From Oscillospiraceae bacterium (GTDB taxonomy: Bacteria; Bacillota; Clostridia; Oscillospirales; Ruminococcaceae): DNA of 64,000 bases. How positions within the stretch are numbered: the first letter of the stretch is position 1; each line of letters opens with the position of its first letter. The notes below the pieces were generated by a model that saw nothing but the letters and a program-made list of their open reading frames with translations, had not been told where the DNA came from and made no database searches. Shown in pieces: positions 15,852 through 25,331 of this stretch. The stretch is from positions 62,001-126,000 of the forward strand of contig JAFZGF010000028.1 in NCBI GenBank assembly GCA_017555565.1, in the 5' to 3' direction. The position numbers were made by a program, and so were the translations under genes.

Positions 15852-18497
15852 ATGGAATGGACTTCACTGAATGACCTGCGTGAAAAATACCTGTCATTCT
15901 TCCAGAAAAAAGATCATACTCGTCTTGACTCTTTCCCACTTATCCCACAGGACGATAACAGCCTGCTGCTTATCAACTCTGGTATGGCTCCGCTGAAAAA
16001 ATACTTCATGGGCCAGGCAATTATGCCAAATAACCGTGCTACAACATGTCAGAAATGTATCAGAACTCCTGACATTGAACGCGTTGGTATCACAGCTCGT
16101 CACGGCACATTCTTTGAAATGCTGGGTAACTTCTCATTTGGCGACTACTTCAAAGAAGAAGCCACAACATGGGCTTGGGAATTTCTTACAGAAGAACTGC
16201 AGATTCCAAAAGAACTTCTGTATGTAACAGTTTATGAAGAAGACGATGAAGCTTGGGACATCTGGGAAAAGAACAGAGGTGTAGACCCATCACACATCAA
16301 ACGTATGGGCAAAGAAGACAACTTCTGGGAAATCGGCTCTGGTCCTTGCGGCCCTTGTTCTGAAATCTACTTTGACCGTGGCGAAAAATACGGCTGTGGC
16401 AAAGACACTTGTGGTGTAGGCTGTGACTGTGACAGATACATTGAAATCTGGAACAACGTTTTCACACAGTTTGACTCCGACGGTAAAGGTAACTACGAAA
16501 GACTGCCAAAAGGTAACATCGATACAGGTATGGGTCTGGAAAGACTTGCTTGCGTAATGCAGGGTGTTGACAATATGTTTGAAGTTGACTCTATCGCAAA
16601 TGTTATCAAAGAAGTAGAAAAAATCTCCGGTGTAAAATACAAAGAAGATGCTAAAACAGATATCTCTGTTCGTGTTATCACAGACCATATCAGAAGTACA
16701 GTATTTATGATTTCTGACGGTGTTCTTCCATCAAACGAAGGCCGTGGTTACGTTCTGCGCCGTCTGCTCCGTCGTGCTGCTCGTCACGGCAGAATGATCG
16801 GTATCAAAGGTATGTTCCTTAACGAACTGTGCGATACAGTTATCCAGGAATCCAAAGTTGCATACCCAGAACTGGAAGAAAACAAAGATTACATCAAAAA
16901 AGTTATCAAAAACGAAGAAGAACGATTCAACAAAACTATTGACCAGGGTATGGCTATCCTGTCCGGCCTGATTGAAAATATCGAAAAATCCGAAGGTGAA
17001 AAAGTTCTCTCCGGTGCAGAAGCATTCCGTCTCAACGATACATTCGGCTTCCCATTTGACCTTACAAAAGAAATCCTGGAAGAAGCTGGTATCGGCATTG
17101 ATGAAGCTGGTTTCCGCGCTCTGCTTAAAGAACAGGCAGACCGTGCACGTGAAGCACGCAAAAAGAACAACAACATCAGCTGGGCAGATGACCTGTTCCA
17201 GTCACTGGATGTTGCTGCTACAGAATTTGTTGGCTACACAGATCTTACAGTTGAAGCAGAAATCATCGCTATGGCTGAAAACAATGAATTTGTTGATGCT
17301 GTATCTTTCGAAGAAGAAGCTGAAGAACTGCAGACAGTTCTGGTAGTTATGAACAAAACACCATTCTATTCAGAAGCTGGCGGTCAGGTATCTGACAAAG
17401 GTGTTATCGAAACAGCAAACGGCCTGCTGAAAGTTGCAGACGTTAAGAAAACAGGTAAAGGTCTGTATGTACACACTTGTGTTCTTGAAAAAGGCTTTGT
17501 AAAAGCAGGCGATAAAGCAGTTGCTAAAGTAGACAAAGCAACACGTCGTGCTACAGAAGCTAACCACTCTTCTGCACATCTGCTGCAGTCTGCACTGAGA
17601 AAAGTTCTTGGTGACCACGTTCACCAGTCCGGTTCTTATGTTGACAGCGAAAGATGTCGTTTCGACTTCACACACTTCTCCGCTATGACAGCTGAAGAAC
17701 TTGCTGAAGTTGAAAACCTCGTTAATGATGCTATTGCAGAAGCTATGGATGTTACTACACGGGAAATGTCTATGGACGATGCTAAAAAATCAGGTGCTAT
17801 GGCTCTGTTTGGTGAAAAATACGGTGATGTTGTTCGCGTAGTTAAAATGGGTGATTTCGCAACAGAACTCTGTGGTGGTACACACGTTTCCAACACAGCT
17901 AAAATCGGTCTGTTCAAAATCGTTTCTGAATCCAGCGTTGCTGCAGGCGTAAGAAGAATCGAAGCTGTAACAGGCAAAGGTGTTCTTGCTCTGCTGGCAG
18001 AAAAACAGAATCTTATCAACGAAACAGCTAAAGGTCTGAAAATCAACAACCCTAACGATGTTGCAGTAAAAGCTGCACAGGCAAGCGAAGAAATCAAGTC
18101 TCTGCAGAAAGAAATCGAATCCCTGCGTGGCGAAATTGCCAAAGGCAGAGTTGCTGACCTTATGAAAAATGCAGTTGAAGTAAATGGACTGAAAGTTTAC
18201 ACAGGTTACTTTGCATCCACAACACCAGATGCTCTGCGTCAGATGGCTGCATCTATCGAAGATGGCATTGCAGTTCTTTGCGGCGAACAGGGCGGTAAAG
18301 TTACAATTGCTGCTTCCTGTGGCAAATCTGCAATCGCAGGTGGCGTAAAAGCTGGTGCTCTTGTAAAAGCAGTTGCAGCTGTAACAGGCGGTAACGGCGG
18401 CGGTAAACCAGACTTTGCTATGGCTGGTGCTAAAGATGTATCCAAAGTTGACGAAGCTCTGGCTGCAGTGGCAGAAATCGTTGCTTCAATGATGTAA
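15852..18497 (+). CDS. alaS: Alanyl-tRNA synthetase
   Basis: The 881-residue enzyme charges tRNA-Ala. The class II catalytic domain is recognised by LINSGMAPLKKYF and RHGTFFEMLGNFSFGDYF, the editing domain by NHSSAHLLQSALRKVLG (HxxxH zinc site) and LCGGTHVSNT, and the C-Ala domain by GGNGGGKPDFAMAG. Length is normal for the family. ATG at 15852 follows AGGTG; an upstream in-frame ATG at 15798 lies inside the T-box terminator and is rejected. Expression is under T-box control. Confidence 0.98.
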   Translation: MEWTSLNDLREKYLSFFQKKDHTRLDSFPLIPQDDNSLLLINSGMAPLKKYFMGQAIMPNNRATTCQKCIRTPDIERVGITARHGTFFEMLGNFSFGDYFKEEATTWAWEFLTEELQIPKELLYVTVYEEDDEAWDIWEKNRGVDPSHIKRMGKEDNFWEIGSGPCGPCSEIYFDRGEKYGCGKDTCGVGCDCDRYIEIWNNVFTQFDSDGKGNYERLPKGNIDTGMGLERLACVMQGVDNMFEVDSIANVIKEVEKISGVKYKEDAKTDISVRVITDHIRSTVFMISDGVLPSNEGRGYVLRRLLRRAARHGRMIGIKGMFLNELCDTVIQESKVAYPELEENKDYIKKVIKNEEERFNKTIDQGMAILSGLIENIEKSEGEKVLSGAEAFRLNDTFGFPFDLTKEILEEAGIGIDEAGFRALLKEQADRAREARKKNNNISWADDLFQSLDVAATEFVGYTDLTVEAEIIAMAENNEFVDAVSFEEEAEELQTVLVVMNKTPFYSEAGGQVSDKGVIETANGLLKVADVKKTGKGLYVHTCVLEKGFVKAGDKAVAKVDKATRRATEANHSSAHLLQSALRKVLGDHVHQSGSYVDSERCRFDFTHFSAMTAEELAEVENLVNDAIAEAMDVTTREMSMDDAKKSGAMALFGEKYGDVVRVVKMGDFATELCGGTHVSNTAKIGLFKIVSESSVAAGVRRIEAVTGKGVLALLAEKQNLINETAKGLKINNPNDVAVKAAQASEEIKSLQKEIESLRGEIAKGRVADLMKNAVEVNGLKVYTGYFASTTPDALRQMAASIEDGIAVLCGEQGGKVTIAASCGKSAIAGGVKAGALVKAVAAVTGGNGGGKPDFAMAGAKDVSKVDEALAAVAEIVASMM

Positions 18498-18509
18498 TAA
18501 ATAAAACAA

Positions 18510-18533
18510 ATGCGGCGGTTTGCGCCGCCGCAT
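18510..18533 (+). terminator. GC-rich hairpin after alaS without a T-run
   Basis: ATGCGGCGG pairs perfectly with CCGCCGCAT. There is no U-tract, so it may be a weak terminator, or an RNA-stabilising hairpin between alaS and the HIT gene. Confidence 0.5.
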
Positions 18534-18559
18534 AATTTATACAAAACAGGAGGATAATT

Positions 18560-18898
18560 ATGGATTGCCTTTTTTGTAGTATTATAAAGGGAGATATCCC
18601 ATCGACTGTTGTTTATGAAACAGAGGACCTGGTTGCTATCAAAGATATTGCACCTCAGGCACCTTTCCATGTAATCATTATTCCTAAACAGCATATTCCA
18701 AGTCCTGCGCATTTTACAGCTGAAAACAGTGATATTGCAGGCAAAATGATTCTTGCAGCAGCAGAAATTGCAAAACAGGAAAATCTGGACAAAGGCTATC
18801 GCATCGTAGCAAACTGCGGTGAAGATGGTGGCCAGACTGTTGGTCATGTACATTTCCATATGCTTGCACAGAGAAATCTTTCCTGGCCTCCAGGTTGA
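18560..18898 (+). CDS. HIT-family nucleotide hydrolase (HinT-like)
   Basis: The 112-residue histidine-triad protein has the catalytic HVHFH (His 96, 98, 100) and an N-terminal CLFC pair (Cys 3 and 6) typical of zinc-containing HinT proteins. It hydrolyses adenosine phosphoramidates, including aminoacyl-adenylates, which gives a plausible link to the alanyl-tRNA synthetase upstream. AGGAGG precedes the start. The stop is followed after four bases by the comEC start. Confidence 0.93.
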   Translation: MDCLFCSIIKGDIPSTVVYETEDLVAIKDIAPQAPFHVIIIPKQHIPSPAHFTAENSDIAGKMILAAAEIAKQENLDKGYRIVANCGEDGGQTVGHVHFHMLAQRNLSWPPG

Positions 18899-18902
18899 TT
18901 AA

Positions 18903-20966
18903 ATGAAAATTAAAAGGCCACTTTTTATAGTTGCATTATCTATGCTGGTGGCGATTTATATGGCAAATTCAATGTCAGGCAGTATGCTTTTAATCTGCCT
19001 GGCATTATTTGTTTTATTTATCGCAGTACATAAACTTACCCAGGATAGATACACCCATCATTTAGCTTTGTTTTTGCTGACGGCCCTTGTAGCTGTCGGC
19101 TGGCTTGGTGTGTACAAATATAACCTGAATAATAAAATAGAATATCTGAAAAGCAAGGAAACTTTTGATCTGACAGGTGTTGTGACAAAATCTGAAAACG
19201 TTGGATATACGAATCGCTATGATATCAAAATTTTGGCGGTTGATGATACCAAAATAAACGGATTTAAGGTGCAACTATATTCTGATGAGCAGTTGAAACC
19301 TGGAGATAGTATTAAATCTTCTGCAAAGTTCAAAAGCTTTACACTCAAATCTAATTATTTGTCTTTTTATTCAGACAATATATTTGGTAGGATAGAGCCC
19401 AAAAACATCGAAATTGTCCCGGGCAGTAACATAACAGCGTTCTTCTTTCGGATTCGAGCCAAATTAATCGGTAATAGCCGAAAAATATTCGATTACAAGG
19501 CTGTGCCGGTCGCTGTAGCAATGGGGCTGGGTGATAAAACTCTACTTGACCCATCTATTGTAAATGCGTTTAACTTTACAGGCTTATCTCATGCACTTGT
19601 TGTTTCTGGATTACACGTAGGGTTTATTGTGGCCGTTTTTAATGCGCTTTTATATCTTATACCGGTAAATAAGAAGCTTAAAAACATTGTTTTATTGATT
19701 GCTGTTTTTAGCTTTATGGGAATAATCGGATTTACGCCATCTATTATAAGGGCAGGAGTACTTGTTATTGCACTTACTGTTGGGAAAACATTTATTCTGG
19801 AAACAGACAACTATACCACTCTGGCAATTGTAATAATAATTACCTTAATTTTGAATCCTTTCAGCGCACACAGTGGTAGTCTTTTGTTATCTTACGCCGC
19901 ATATTTTGGTGTTATACAGGCAGCTGATATTGCAAGAAATAAAAAGCTGAATAAGTTACTTACAATTTTTCTCTTATCATCCTTTGCTGTTCTTTACACT
20001 ACGCCAATTCTTGCGTTGCTGGGTATGGAAATCACATTCCTTTCACCATTTTTCAATGTATTGATGACATATGTTGTTATGGCAATATGTGTTTTGTCAT
20101 TCTTTTTACCAGTTTTAGGGTGTGTACCTGCAATAGGTATGCCTATTGCTGCAGTAATTGCACCAATAAATAATATTCTGATTAGTTTTTTACTGTGGTT
20201 TACCGAATTTGCAAAAGAATATTTTGCCTTTGCGATGATAAGTGTTTCAGCTGATGTTACAAAGATTTTTATTTTCTCTGCAGTTATTGCTATTGCCATA
20301 GCTTTTATACAGTTTACAGATAATAAAAAGAGAATAATATGTATTTTAACAGTTCCTATAATGGCAGTTTTATGTTATAATTTTATGAATAGAGATGTTG
20401 TTACTGTCAGTGCTTTTGACGGCAGCAGTAATCCGTCTTATGTCATTACAGAAAATGACAAACACTATCTTATCGTAACAGAAAATATAAACTCAGGCAG
20501 GTTTGAAGCTGTCAAACAACAGCTTGAAATAGAGAAGTTTGACGAAATAATTATATGTGCAAAGGTAAAGCCAGATACAGATTTTTATTTTAACCATACT
20601 GAAAATCTTAAAATTGCCGATAAAACAGGCGAATACATTGTCGGCGATGTTACAGTTTACTGTAATATCAAAAACAGGCAGATTCAGTGTGTTGCTGATG
20701 TGTATGGAACGACAATTGGCTTCAATCATAACAAGGCTGATTTGTCTGATCTTGGTCTTGATTTTTACTTTTTCGGTGCAGATACGCCGCGGAATGTTGA
20801 TGCGGACAATTATTTCTATTTTTATCCCGTTAACAAGAAAAATGTTGACTTAGTCACAGAAAAGCAGGCCGTAGAACTGTATGATATTATTGAAATAAAA
20901 ATCAGAAAAACCAATGGCGAATATTCTATAATAGAGGATGTGAAAAATTTTGGCAGTCGGATATAA
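18903..20966 (+). CDS. comEC: ComEC/Rec2-family DNA uptake channel with degenerate C-terminal domain
   Basis: The 687-residue protein has N-terminal membrane segments, an OB-like external domain (about residues 90-175) and the multi-spanning competence domain with the signature HALVVSGLHVGF (about 224-235). In typical ComEC a metallo-beta-lactamase domain follows, with DVGQGD and HxHxDH. Here the C-terminal soluble part (about 500-687) begins VTVSAFDGSSNPSYVI and contains no HxHxDH, so the hydrolase is inactive or replaced. The neighbouring holA is the usual clostridial partner. Whether DNA uptake is functional is unknown. Confidence 0.85.
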   Translation: MKIKRPLFIVALSMLVAIYMANSMSGSMLLICLALFVLFIAVHKLTQDRYTHHLALFLLTALVAVGWLGVYKYNLNNKIEYLKSKETFDLTGVVTKSENVGYTNRYDIKILAVDDTKINGFKVQLYSDEQLKPGDSIKSSAKFKSFTLKSNYLSFYSDNIFGRIEPKNIEIVPGSNITAFFFRIRAKLIGNSRKIFDYKAVPVAVAMGLGDKTLLDPSIVNAFNFTGLSHALVVSGLHVGFIVAVFNALLYLIPVNKKLKNIVLLIAVFSFMGIIGFTPSIIRAGVLVIALTVGKTFILETDNYTTLAIVIIITLILNPFSAHSGSLLLSYAAYFGVIQAADIARNKKLNKLLTIFLLSSFAVLYTTPILALLGMEITFLSPFFNVLMTYVVMAICVLSFFLPVLGCVPAIGMPIAAVIAPINNILISFLLWFTEFAKEYFAFAMISVSADVTKIFIFSAVIAIAIAFIQFTDNKKRIICILTVPIMAVLCYNFMNRDVVTVSAFDGSSNPSYVITENDKHYLIVTENINSGRFEAVKQQLEIEKFDEIIICAKVKPDTDFYFNHTENLKIADKTGEYIVGDVTVYCNIKNRQIQCVADVYGTTIGFNHNKADLSDLGLDFYFFGADTPRNVDADNYFYFYPVNKKNVDLVTEKQAVELYDIIEIKIRKTNGEYSIIEDVKNFGSRI

Positions 20967-21966
20967 AATAACCGATAAAGAGATGAAAAGACTTTGGCTT
21001 GTTTTGTCAAAGGATTCTTTCGTGTGCAATGAAAATCTTAGTGTTATAGAACAGATTTGCCGTAAAAACGGAATAGATGATGACAGTATGTCATATTTTA
21101 CAGCAGGTAAAACAGACTGGGATGAAGTGTATGACCTTGTTCTTACTCCAAGCTTTTTTGGCGAAAGACTTATTGTTATCAGAGATGGTGATATTACTTC
21201 ATTAAGTGAAGATGATTTTTCTAAACTTGAAAAACTTATAGAGGAATGTGATGGTAACCGTCTGGCTATAGTGCTGACATACGAAGACGATAAAAAGTTA
21301 AAAGCTAAAAAATACGATCGTCTTTTTGAAAAAGTACAAAAATACGGTATGCTTCATTTTGTCCAGGAAATAAATGAGAGATATCTGGAAGAAATGATAG
21401 TATCCCACGCTAAAAAACAAGGGGCAGAGCTTCCGAAGGATGTTTCCAGAAAGATAGTGGAAAATATAGGCAAAGATGTTGGTCTGCTTATAAACGAAGT
21501 GGATAAATACTGTGCTGCGGCCGAATATGATTTAATTACATATGAAATTGTTGACCGAATCGGTGTTAAAACCGTAGAAGCTTCAGTTTTTGATATGATA
21601 GACCTTATCTGTCGTAAAAAACCGGTAAAAGCTATAGAAAAACTTAATAATCTGTTTGAACTGCGCACTGATGAAATAGCTATACTTGGCGCTATGACAA
21701 CAAGTTTTGTGGATATGCATAGATGCAAAATGGCACAGTCACAGCGAAAAGACTACAACCGGGTGCAGAAAGATTTTGAAAAGAATGCGAATTCTTACAG
21801 ATACAAAAAGGCTATGAACAACGCATCCAATTTTTCACTTTCTTCCCTTGAAGAGATACTTGTACTGCTGATGAAAACAGATATTTCGATGAAGTCATCT
21901 GCACGGGACAAGAAACAGATGCTTTATGTTCTTGTTACACAGATTATTGCAAAAGGTGTGCGCTGA
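20950..21966 (+). CDS. holA: DNA polymerase III delta subunit
   Basis: The 338-residue product resembles HolA in length and pattern: KRLWLVLSKDSFVCNENL at the N-terminus, LTPSFFGERLIVIRDG at about 57-72, LAIVLTYEDDKKLKAKK, the GKDVGLLINEVDKYC segment and a helical C-terminus. HolA opens the sliding clamp in the clamp-loader complex. I chose TTG at 20950, which overlaps comEC by 17 bases; an ATG at 20983 is the alternative. The gene overlaps the next by one base. Divergent at the level of motifs, so the call leans on synteny with comEC. Confidence 0.8.
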   Translation: MAVGYKITDKEMKRLWLVLSKDSFVCNENLSVIEQICRKNGIDDDSMSYFTAGKTDWDEVYDLVLTPSFFGERLIVIRDGDITSLSEDDFSKLEKLIEECDGNRLAIVLTYEDDKKLKAKKYDRLFEKVQKYGMLHFVQEINERYLEEMIVSHAKKQGAELPKDVSRKIVENIGKDVGLLINEVDKYCAAAEYDLITYEIVDRIGVKTVEASVFDMIDLICRKKPVKAIEKLNNLFELRTDEIAILGAMTTSFVDMHRCKMAQSQRKDYNRVQKDFEKNANSYRYKKAMNNASNFSLSSLEEILVLLMKTDISMKSSARDKKQMLYVLVTQIIAKGVR

Positions 21967-23252
21967 TGGAAAAAATCAAGGTAAACCAGATAGTTGTTGT
22001 GGAAGGTAAATATGATGCCATAAAACTTGACAGTATAATTGACGGTTTGATTATTCCTGTGAATGGATTTTCGGTTTTTTCTGATAGCGAAAAGAAAAAT
22101 CTGCTTAAACAGCTGGGAGAAAAAAACGGTATCATCCTTGTAACTGATTCCGACTCAGCAGGTTTTAAAATAAGAAATTATGTGCAGAATATCTGCCGAA
22201 AAGCTGATATTATTAATGTATATATTCCTCCGATAGCAGGGAAGGAAAGCCGTAAGCAAGTACCTTCCAAGGAAGGCTTGCTCGGGGTAGAAGGGATAGA
22301 CAACATTATTCTTAAAAAGTGTTTTTATGATGCTGGTATTAGCGGAAACAGCACCGCAGCTCATAAAGAAAACATGACATATACAGACTTATATGAACTT
22401 GGCCTTTCCGGTACATCCAATGCAACACAAAACAGAGAAAAATTGGCAAAACATCTTAATATACCAACAAAATTATCAAAAAAAGCACTTTTGGAGGTTC
22501 TCAACAGAATGTGCACTAAAAATGAAATAGAAAAAATATTAAATGAAAAACCTGTGCTTTTCTGGGATTTCCACGGTACTCTGACAAAGCCGGATAATCA
22601 ATGGGTAGACATTGCCTTGGAATTGGCCGATACAATGTATCCGGAAATGAAAATTCCTCATTCAGAAATCAAAAAGAATCTTAGCGGCAAATGCCTTCCT
22701 TGGTGGACATATCCGGATAGAGATACCCGCCATCTGAGAGAAAATGACGGTTGGTGGAAAAGCTGTGAAACAGAGTTCACCAAAATGTATATTTCCAGTG
22801 GTTTTGAAAAAGAACAGGCAGAAAATATGGCCCCTAAAATAAGACCATATGTGGTTGATATCAAAAATCACCGTCTTCACGACGATGCATTGTATGTATT
22901 GAAACAGCTGAAGCAAAGAGGCTACAGAAGCTTTATTCTGTCAAACAATTTTCCGGAACTCTCTCATATGATTGAAGAAATGGGCCTGAATGAATATTTT
23001 GAAACTTGTGCAGTATCTGCACAAGTAGGCTTTGCAAAACCAAGGAAAGAAATTTTTGAATATGCCAGAAATCTTGCAGGAAATCCAGACAGATGTATAA
23101 TGATAGGTGATAATCCTTCAGATGATATCAAAGGTGCAAAAGCCTGCGGTTTTGATACAATACTTGTAAACAACAGACATCCAGATTACAGCGGTGAATT
23201 CTGTGACTATATCTGCAAAACACTTACAGATATGCTGGATGTTCTAAAATAA
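21966..23252 (+). CDS. RNase M5-like Toprim protein fused to a HAD phosphatase
   Basis: One continuous 428-residue frame contains two domains. Residues 1-190 form a Toprim plus DUF4093-like protein related to RNase M5: VVEGKYDAIK with Glu 13, VTDSDSAGFKIR with Asp 61 and 63, and the C-terminal pattern YTDLYELGLSGTSNATQNRE. Residues 197-428 are a HAD hydrolase: WDFHGTL (nucleophile Asp 201, but His at 203 where Asp is normal), ILSNN (Ser 326), GFAKPR (Lys 358) and GDNPSDD (381-387). RNase M5 matures 5S rRNA; the joined phosphatase has no known role there. The start overlaps the holA stop, so it is in the comEC-holA operon. Confidence 0.85.
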   Translation: MEKIKVNQIVVVEGKYDAIKLDSIIDGLIIPVNGFSVFSDSEKKNLLKQLGEKNGIILVTDSDSAGFKIRNYVQNICRKADIINVYIPPIAGKESRKQVPSKEGLLGVEGIDNIILKKCFYDAGISGNSTAAHKENMTYTDLYELGLSGTSNATQNREKLAKHLNIPTKLSKKALLEVLNRMCTKNEIEKILNEKPVLFWDFHGTLTKPDNQWVDIALELADTMYPEMKIPHSEIKKNLSGKCLPWWTYPDRDTRHLRENDGWWKSCETEFTKMYISSGFEKEQAENMAPKIRPYVVDIKNHRLHDDALYVLKQLKQRGYRSFILSNNFPELSHMIEEMGLNEYFETCAVSAQVGFAKPRKEIFEYARNLAGNPDRCIMIGDNPSDDIKGAKACGFDTILVNNRHPDYSGEFCDYICKTLTDMLDVLK

Positions 23253-23270
23253 AAATCAGGAGGTAAGTGT

Positions 23271-23807
23271 ATGAAAGAATATTGGAAAAGTGCAGCAAAA
23301 GAACTCAAATCGGTTCGTTCCATTACCGGCGCCGCAATTTTTGCCGCTATGAGCCCTATACTTGCTCTTTGCACAATACAGGTAAATCAGTTTTTGTCCA
23401 TCGGATTTACATCTCTTACACATGCAATGACAGGATATTTCTTTGGTCCATTGGTAGCAGCTATGTCTGGGGGTATTGCGGATGTAATCAAATATCTGCT
23501 TAAACCAGATGGTCCGTTCTTTCCGGGATTTACCTTAAATGAAATCTTGGTTGGTTTTATTTATGGTTTGTTTTTCTACAAAAGAAAAATCACATTGCCT
23601 AAATGTATTTCTGCCAGGCTTATCGTTACAGTTGGTATAAATCTTACTCTTACACCGTTATGGCTGTCTATGCTTTATGGCAATGCGTATAAATTTATGG
23701 TTCCTGCCAGAATAATAAAAAACATACGGATGATACCTATAGATATATTCCTGCTTCATACATTGCTTAAATTCTGCGAAAAAAACAAAAAAAGATTATT
23801 CAAATAA
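23271..23807 (+). CDS. ECF transporter S component, folate (FolT)-type
   Basis: The 178-residue integral membrane protein has about six membrane segments and the N-terminal arrangement of ECF substrate-binding subunits of the folate family (ALCTIQVNQFLSIGFT, HAMTGYFFGPLVAAMSGGIAD, FTLNEILVGFIYGLFF). It would bind a vitamin, probably folate, and use a shared EcfA/EcfT module encoded elsewhere. AGGAGGTAAGTG precedes the ATG. It follows the Toprim-HAD gene by 18 bases and may share its transcript. Confidence 0.8.
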   Translation: MKEYWKSAAKELKSVRSITGAAIFAAMSPILALCTIQVNQFLSIGFTSLTHAMTGYFFGPLVAAMSGGIADVIKYLLKPDGPFFPGFTLNEILVGFIYGLFFYKRKITLPKCISARLIVTVGINLTLTPLWLSMLYGNAYKFMVPARIIKNIRMIPIDIFLLHTLLKFCEKNKKRLFK

Positions 23808-23810
23808 AAA

Positions 23811-23846
23811 AATCCTCTGCATTTTGTGCAGAGGATAATTTTTTTA
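23811..23846. terminator. Bidirectional terminator between the FolT-like gene and trkH
   Basis: ATCCTCTGC pairs with GCAGAGGAT around ATTTTGT. T-runs on both sides serve both converging genes. Confidence 0.85.
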
Positions 23847-25310
23847 TTTTCTGGATGCATTTTTATATACAGATGGTGTGAACAACAGCAGCATAGGCCA
23901 GATTTCCAAACGGCCAATCAGCATATTCAGCGAAAGGATTATTTTGGAAAGAGGGGAGAACATGCTGAAGTTACCTGCAGGACCTACCATATCAAGCCCC
24001 GGACCAATGTTGTTGATACATGCCATAACGGCGGTTACGGTAACTTCTGTGTTGAAGCCTTCTAAAACTGTCAGCAGGAACATAGAACCAATTGCTATAA
24101 ACCAATATACACAGAAATAGGTAAGTGTATTTTTGATTACAACTTCGCTGATAGGTTTGCCATCCATTGTGATGGTTTTTACTTTTCTTGGGCTGATTAC
24201 AGAGATTATTTCTCGATTGATGGCTTTAGCCATAATAATCATACGGCTTACCTTTACACCGCCACCGGTAGAGCCAGCCGAAGCGCCACAAATCATAATA
24301 GCCACAAGAATAAACCTTGACAGCTGTGGCCATAAATCAAAGTTTGCAGTAGCATAACCGGTTGTTGTGATTATACTTGATACAGAGAAGTAACTGTCCA
24401 GAAGAGCTACTCCTGAACTGTCATAACTGCCTTTAACATTGAAGAAAATCAGCAATGTGGCAATTGCTATAACTCCAAGATATACTTTCAGTTCTTCGTT
24501 TTTGATGGCAGATTTGAAATCTTTCATCAAAACAAGATAATAGATTGAAAAGTTAATGCCGAACAGCATCATAAACACAGCAATTATAGCCTGTGAAATA
24601 TAGCTGTATCCGTCAATACTGTCAACCCTTATACCAAAACCACCTGTGCCTGCAGTACCGAATGAAAGCACTATACTGTCAAACAATGGCATACCGGTAA
24701 CAAAAAGCAGAATGATTTCAATTATTGTCATTACAACATAGATCAGATACAGTATTCTTGCTGTTTCGCGGAGAGTAGGTGTCATTTTACCAACTGACGG
24801 ACCAGGGCTTTCAGCTCTCATCAACGCCAGACCTTCGCCACCGCCTTTGGTGTTGCTCATAGGAACAATTGCCATAAGGAACACAAGTACACCCATACCA
24901 CCAAGCCAGTGTGTAAAGCTACGCCAGTACAGCATACTGTTGGATAAAAGCTCTACATTTTCAAGGATACTTGAACCTGTAGTAGTAAATCCGGAAACAG
25001 TTTCAAAAAATGCATCTACAAGGTTAGGGATATATCCGCTTATTACAAATGGAAGACTGCCGAATAAAGACAGTACTATCCAACCAAGAGCAACAGATAT
25101 ATATGCTTCCTTGGCATAAATGCCACGGTTGGTCTGTTTGGTTTTATAAAATATAAAGCCTGTAACAAGACACAGTAAAATTGTTATTGCAAAAGCAGGA
25201 ATGCTTGAAAATTCTTTATATATAAGGGCAACAAAGATGGCGGGTAACATAAAAGCACCTTCCAGCATAAGTATATTGCCCATATATTTAGCAATTACTC
25301 GAAAATTCAT
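23844..25310 (-). CDS. trkH: TrkH/KtrB-family potassium uptake channel subunit
   Basis: The 488-residue membrane protein carries the repeated pore motifs of the superfamily: SGFTTTGSSIL, GTAGTGGFGIR, ITTTGYATANFD and INNIGPGLDMVGPAG. It admits potassium, usually with sodium or proton coupling. It needs a cytoplasmic RCK partner, here the TrkA gene directly upstream on the same strand (21-base gap). GGAGG lies before the ATG. TrkH and KtrB cannot be separated by eye; a two-RCK TrkA favours TrkH. Confidence 0.93.
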   Translation of the reverse strand: MNFRVIAKYMGNILMLEGAFMLPAIFVALIYKEFSSIPAFAITILLCLVTGFIFYKTKQTNRGIYAKEAYISVALGWIVLSLFGSLPFVISGYIPNLVDAFFETVSGFTTTGSSILENVELLSNSMLYWRSFTHWLGGMGVLVFLMAIVPMSNTKGGGEGLALMRAESPGPSVGKMTPTLRETARILYLIYVVMTIIEIILLFVTGMPLFDSIVLSFGTAGTGGFGIRVDSIDGYSYISQAIIAVFMMLFGINFSIYYLVLMKDFKSAIKNEELKVYLGVIAIATLLIFFNVKGSYDSSGVALLDSYFSVSSIITTTGYATANFDLWPQLSRFILVAIMICGASAGSTGGGVKVSRMIIMAKAINREIISVISPRKVKTITMDGKPISEVVIKNTLTYFCVYWFIAIGSMFLLTVLEGFNTEVTVTAVMACINNIGPGLDMVGPAGNFSMFSPLSKIILSLNMLIGRLEIWPMLLLFTPSVYKNASRK

Positions 25311-25331
25311 ATTAATCCTCCATATGTAAAA

